DNA from: Myxococcota bacterium
Lineage (GTDB): Bacteria > Myxococcota_A > UBA9160 > UBA6930
DNA length: 64,000 bases
Direction of reading: 5' to 3'
NCBI GenBank assembly: GCA_028277885.1
Contig: JANQFK010000040.1
Coordinates: 1 to 64,000 of the forward strand
The notes beneath the pieces were generated by a model. The model ran no database searches. It saw nothing but the letters and a program-made list of their open reading frames with translations, and had not been told where the DNA came from. Shown here piece after piece: positions 61,037 to 64,000 of this stretch; within the stretch, counting starts at the first letter, position 1; every line of letters begins with the position of its first letter. Both the position numbers and the translations under genes were made by a program.

Positions 61037-61828
61037 ATGGACAAGGTCGAGCGACAGCGCGAGCACTTCGAGCGGATCTCCGGGACCTACCACGAGAGCC
61101 GTCGGGACCCGGGCCACCAGCTGCTGAAGCGGCTGATGTGGGACGCCTTCCTCGGCGACAAGCAGGCGCTGAAGCGTCCCGGGCTGCGCGTGCTCGAGCC
61201 GATGTGCGGCAGCGGGGAGGGACGCGACGTCGTGGCCCGCCACCTGACCGAGCGCTTCGAGTACGCCGGCTTCGACTACAGCCAGCCCCTCGTCGACCGG
61301 GCCCGGGGCGCGGGGCTCGACGTGGTGAAGGCCAACGTGCTCGACTACGCCAGCGGACCCGGGGACCCCAAGGCCGACCTCGTGATCCTGGTCGGCGGCC
61401 TGCACCACGTCTACGAGCGCGCCGGCGAGGCCGTGGCGCGCCTCGCCACCGGCCTCGCACCGGGAGGCCACTTCCTGAGCTTCGAGCCGACCCACGACTT
61501 CGCGCCGGTGCGCTGGGTCCGCGAGGCCGTCTACGCCCGCAACGACCTGTTCGACGACGAGAGCGAGCGGGGCTTCGCCCTCGAGGAGCTCGACGCCCTG
61601 TTCACCGGGGCCGGCCTCGAGCCCGTGGACCGCATGTACCCCGGGCTGCTCTCCTACGTGCTCTACTACAACCCCGACGCCTTCCCGTGGCTGAACCGCG
61701 GCGGGACCGGCGGCGTGCGGGCCTGCTTCGCACTGGACCGCCCCTTCCTGCGCAGCCGCATCGGGCGCAAACTCAGCTTCGCCACCCTCTCCCTGTGGCG
61801 GAAGCCCGCGGACCGGGGAGATCGATGA
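61037..61828 (+). CDS. SAM-dependent methyltransferase
   Basis: 263-aa class I methyltransferase: LRVLEPMCGSGEGRDVVARH (motif I), YAGFDYSQPLVDRARG, ADLVILVGGLHHVYERAGE and LAPGGHFLSFEPTHDF. The N-terminal HFERISGTYHESR is typical of methyltransferases in polysaccharide loci. Likely methylates a sugar or lipid intermediate. Fourteen bp after the GT2 gene and overlapping the next gene by an ATGA. Confidence 0.88.
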   Translation: MDKVERQREHFERISGTYHESRRDPGHQLLKRLMWDAFLGDKQALKRPGLRVLEPMCGSGEGRDVVARHLTERFEYAGFDYSQPLVDRARGAGLDVVKANVLDYASGPGDPKADLVILVGGLHHVYERAGEAVARLATGLAPGGHFLSFEPTHDFAPVRWVREAVYARNDLFDDESERGFALEELDALFTGAGLEPVDRMYPGLLSYVLYYNPDAFPWLNRGGTGGVRACFALDRPFLRSRIGRKLSFATLSLWRKPADRGDR

Positions 61829-64000
61829 GGACGGCGCTGCTCCTCGTCGGGCTGCTCGCCCTCGCCTGCTCGGGCGACGGGCGCGTCGGACGCATCGTCG
61901 TGGTGAGCATCGACACCCTGCGCGCCGACCGCGTCGGCTGCTACGGCGACGAGGCGGCCCGCACGCCCCACCTCGACACCCTGGCGGAGCGCGGCGTGCG
62001 CTTCGCCCGGGCCTTCTCCCCGGCGCCCCTCACCCTCCCCTCCCACAGCTCGCTCTTCACCGCCCTCGACCCCCCGCGCCACGGCGTGCGGCACAACACG
62101 GTCTTCCGGCTCGACGAGGACGTGCCGACCCTCGCCGGCTCGCTGGGTGAGGCGGGCTTCGCCACCGCGGGCTTCGTGGGCGCCTTCGTGCTCGACGGGC
62201 GCTTCGGCCTCGGCCGGGGCTTCGACGTCTGGGACGACGACGTGACGGAGCGCTTCGCGAGCCACTCCCAGTTCTCCTTCGCCGAGCGCCGGGCCGAGGC
62301 CGTGGTGGACGCGGCCTTCACCTGGCTGCGCGACGCACCGCCGCGCTTCCTGCTCTTCGTGCACTTCTACGATCCCCACGCCGACTACGACCCGCCCGAG
62401 CGCTTCGCCGGTCCGGACCCCTACGCGGGCGAGATCGCCTACGCGGACGAGCAGCTGGGCCGCCTGCTCGCGGAGCTCGAGCGGGCCTTCGGCGACGAGG
62501 TGCTGGTGGCCGTGACCAGCGACCACGGCGAGTCCCTGGGCGAGCACCGCGAGGAGAGCCACTCCTACGCGATCTACGACGCCACCCAGCACGTGCCGCT
62601 GATCCTCGCCGGCCCGGGCCTGCCCGCCGGCGTCGTGGTGCCCGAGGTGGTGCGCCTGGTGGACCTGGCCCCGACCCTGCTCGAGCTCGCGCACGCGGCG
62701 CCGCTTCCCGACGCCGACGGCCGGAGCCTGCTGCCCCTGGTGCGCGGGGAGCCCGAGGCCGAGCGCGCCGCCTACCTCGAGACCCTGGCGACCCAGCTCG
62801 ACATGGGCTGGAGCCCGCTGCTCGGCCTGCGCACCGCGACCCACAAGTACATCCGCGCCCCGCGACCGGAGCTCTACGACGTGGATCGGGACCCCGACGA
62901 GGGACGCAACCTGGCCGGCGTCGAGCCCGAGCGGGTGGCGGAGCTCGACGCGCTGCTCGGCGAGCGGCTGGAGGGCGGCCGGCCCGTGGAGCCCAACCGC
63001 GAGCTCGGGCCCGGGGACCGCGAGCGGCTCGAGGCGCTCGGCTACGTGGTGGGAGAGCCCGGCGAGGCGCCACCCCACGAGCTCGGCGTCGTCGGCGGAC
63101 CGGACCCGAAGGACCACATCGGGGAGTCGCTCCGGCTCCACCATGCCGCCATCCTGATCGAGCAGGGGCGCGCCGACCAGGCCCTGGAGCTGCTGTCCGG
63201 CGTCGCCGGCGACGGCTCGCGCCTGCTGCGCCTGCGCGCCAGCGCGGCGCTCGGCGCCGGGCGCCCCGAGGAGGCGCTGGAGAGCCTCGCGCGGCTCGAG
63301 GAGCGCGTCGGCCCCCTCGCCGCCGACCGCGTCCTCGCGGGCGAGGCCTACCTCGCGCTGAGCCGCTGGGACGCCGCCCGGGCGGAGTTCGAGCAGGCCG
63401 GGAAGCTGGCGCCCGAGGGCGGCGAGAACGCCGGCGTCGGCGGGCTCGCGCGCCTGGCCGAGGCCGAGGGCGACCTCGAGCGGGCCGAGGCGCTGTGGGA
63501 GCGGGCGGACCGCGCCGCCCGGGTTCCCGGCCACTCCCGGCTCTCCCGGGCCCTCCTCCAGCTGCGCCTCGGGAGGCCCCAGGAGGCCCAGGCCCTGCTC
63601 GCCACCCTGCCCGCGGAGTTCCTGGCGAGGCCCACGGTCGCCGCGCGGCTCGCCCGGGCCCACCTCGAGACGGGGCGTCCCGAGCGCGCCGTCTACGTGC
63701 TCGGAGTCGCGCTCGCCGAGCACCCGAAGCAAGCGCTGCTGCTGCGCAGTCGCGGCTACGCCCACACCGCGCTGGGACGCAGCGCGGCCGCCCTCGCCGA
63801 CTTCCGCGGGGCCTTCCTCCAGGACCCGACGGACCCGATCGGCAAGAACGACTTCGCCTGGGGGCTCGCGGTGCTGGGACGCGACCTCGACAACGCCCTC
63901 GAGCTCTCCCGGAGTGCCGTGGAGGAGCTGGAGGCCCACCCCGCGACCCTCGACACCCTGGCCACCGTGCACCTCGCGCGCGAGGAGCCCGCCGAGGCGC
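61825..64000 (+). CDS. Sulfatase-like protein fused to TPR repeats (3' end beyond the window)
   Basis: At least 725 residues; no stop before the window edge. Signal peptide with Cys at LALAC (C15). The sulfatase fold spans ~20-395: VSIDTLRADRVGCYG (D30), nucleophile block T70-L-P-S-H-S-S-L-F-T, VHFYDPHADYDPP and VTSDHGESLGEH. The LEALGYV signature that ends the other homologues lies here near residue 408 and is directly followed by TPR repeats (LIEQGRADQALELLSG; LRSRGYAHTALGRSAAALAD). Thus the signature marks a domain border. ATG overlaps the methyltransferase stop. Confidence 0.87.
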   Translation, partial: MRTALLLVGLLALACSGDGRVGRIVVVSIDTLRADRVGCYGDEAARTPHLDTLAERGVRFARAFSPAPLTLPSHSSLFTALDPPRHGVRHNTVFRLDEDVPTLAGSLGEAGFATAGFVGAFVLDGRFGLGRGFDVWDDDVTERFASHSQFSFAERRAEAVVDAAFTWLRDAPPRFLLFVHFYDPHADYDPPERFAGPDPYAGEIAYADEQLGRLLAELERAFGDEVLVAVTSDHGESLGEHREESHSYAIYDATQHVPLILAGPGLPAGVVVPEVVRLVDLAPTLLELAHAAPLPDADGRSLLPLVRGEPEAERAAYLETLATQLDMGWSPLLGLRTATHKYIRAPRPELYDVDRDPDEGRNLAGVEPERVAELDALLGERLEGGRPVEPNRELGPGDRERLEALGYVVGEPGEAPPHELGVVGGPDPKDHIGESLRLHHAAILIEQGRADQALELLSGVAGDGSRLLRLRASAALGAGRPEEALESLARLEERVGPLAADRVLAGEAYLALSRWDAARAEFEQAGKLAPEGGENAGVGGLARLAEAEGDLERAEALWERADRAARVPGHSRLSRALLQLRLGRPQEAQALLATLPAEFLARPTVAARLARAHLETGRPERAVYVLGVALAEHPKQALLLRSRGYAHTALGRSAAALADFRGAFLQDPTDPIGKNDFAWGLAVLGRDLDNALELSRSAVEELEAHPATLDTLATVHLAREEPAEA

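Noticed and set aside
22331..64000. Calling the six sulfatase-like proteins arylsulfatases
   Set aside because: None has the C/S-x-P/A-S-R motif required for formylglycine formation.

Overview
The window is very GC-rich (by eye roughly 70% or more) and is almost entirely coding, with frequent GTG and TTG starts and 4-nt stop/start overlaps. I place 39 protein genes, two of them cut by the window edges (secA on the left, a sulfatase-TPR protein on the right). I found no rRNA, tRNA, CRISPR array, transposase or phage gene. Gene content (PEP-CTERM proteins, many sulfatase-like proteins, membrane glycosyltransferases, membrane-fused spermidine-synthase-like proteins, and secA next to an M23 peptidase) suggests a Gram-negative bacterium of the broad deltaproteobacterial type (Myxococcota, Desulfobacterota or Binatota-like). 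That taxonomic guess is inference only.

Layout. 1-9000 is housekeeping: FHA protein, M23 peptidase and secA on the minus strand, then nadK-recN (minus), and rarA with a DUF362 protein (plus). 8963-13051 holds a PEP-CTERM protein and a large secreted beta-propeller/cytochrome-c protein. 13407-21316 holds three different membrane proteins carrying spermidine-synthase-like domains. 21384-34295 is a dense set of methyltransferases, family 2 glycosyltransferases, GT-C-type membrane glycosyltransferases, SGNH hydrolases and one sulfatase-like lipoprotein. 34296-41347 is a nearly mirror-symmetric block: two TMTC-like membrane/TPR proteins flank a sulfatase-like lipoprotein and a type I phosphodiesterase-like lipoprotein, with palindrome-rich DNA at both outer ends. 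41348-46243 encodes two large TPR proteins resembling PEP-CTERM-associated TPR lipoproteins. 46714-48669 is a tandem pair of PEP-CTERM proteins. The first has a structured-RNA-like leader with a strong terminator upstream. The second has a textbook sigma-54 promoter with palindromes further upstream. 48846 to the end is one tightly packed operon of nine genes: four sulfatase-like proteins, a spermidine-synthase-like membrane protein, an STT3-like oligosaccharyltransferase, a GT39-like transferase, a polyprenyl-phosphate GT2 and a methyltransferase.

How the parts may work together. From family knowledge, GT2 enzymes would load sugars on polyprenyl phosphate, GT-C and STT3-like enzymes would transfer them on the outer face of the inner membrane, and the sulfatase-like proteins would add or remove phospho- or sulfo-groups outside the cytoplasm. 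All six sulfatase-like proteins have Thr where formylglycine sulfatases have Cys or Ser. That fits phosphotransferases or phosphodiesterases such as LtaS and EptA better than sulfatases. The locus therefore looks like an envelope glycan or glycoprotein modification island next to PEP-CTERM substrates. This is inference; no substrate can be read from the sequence.
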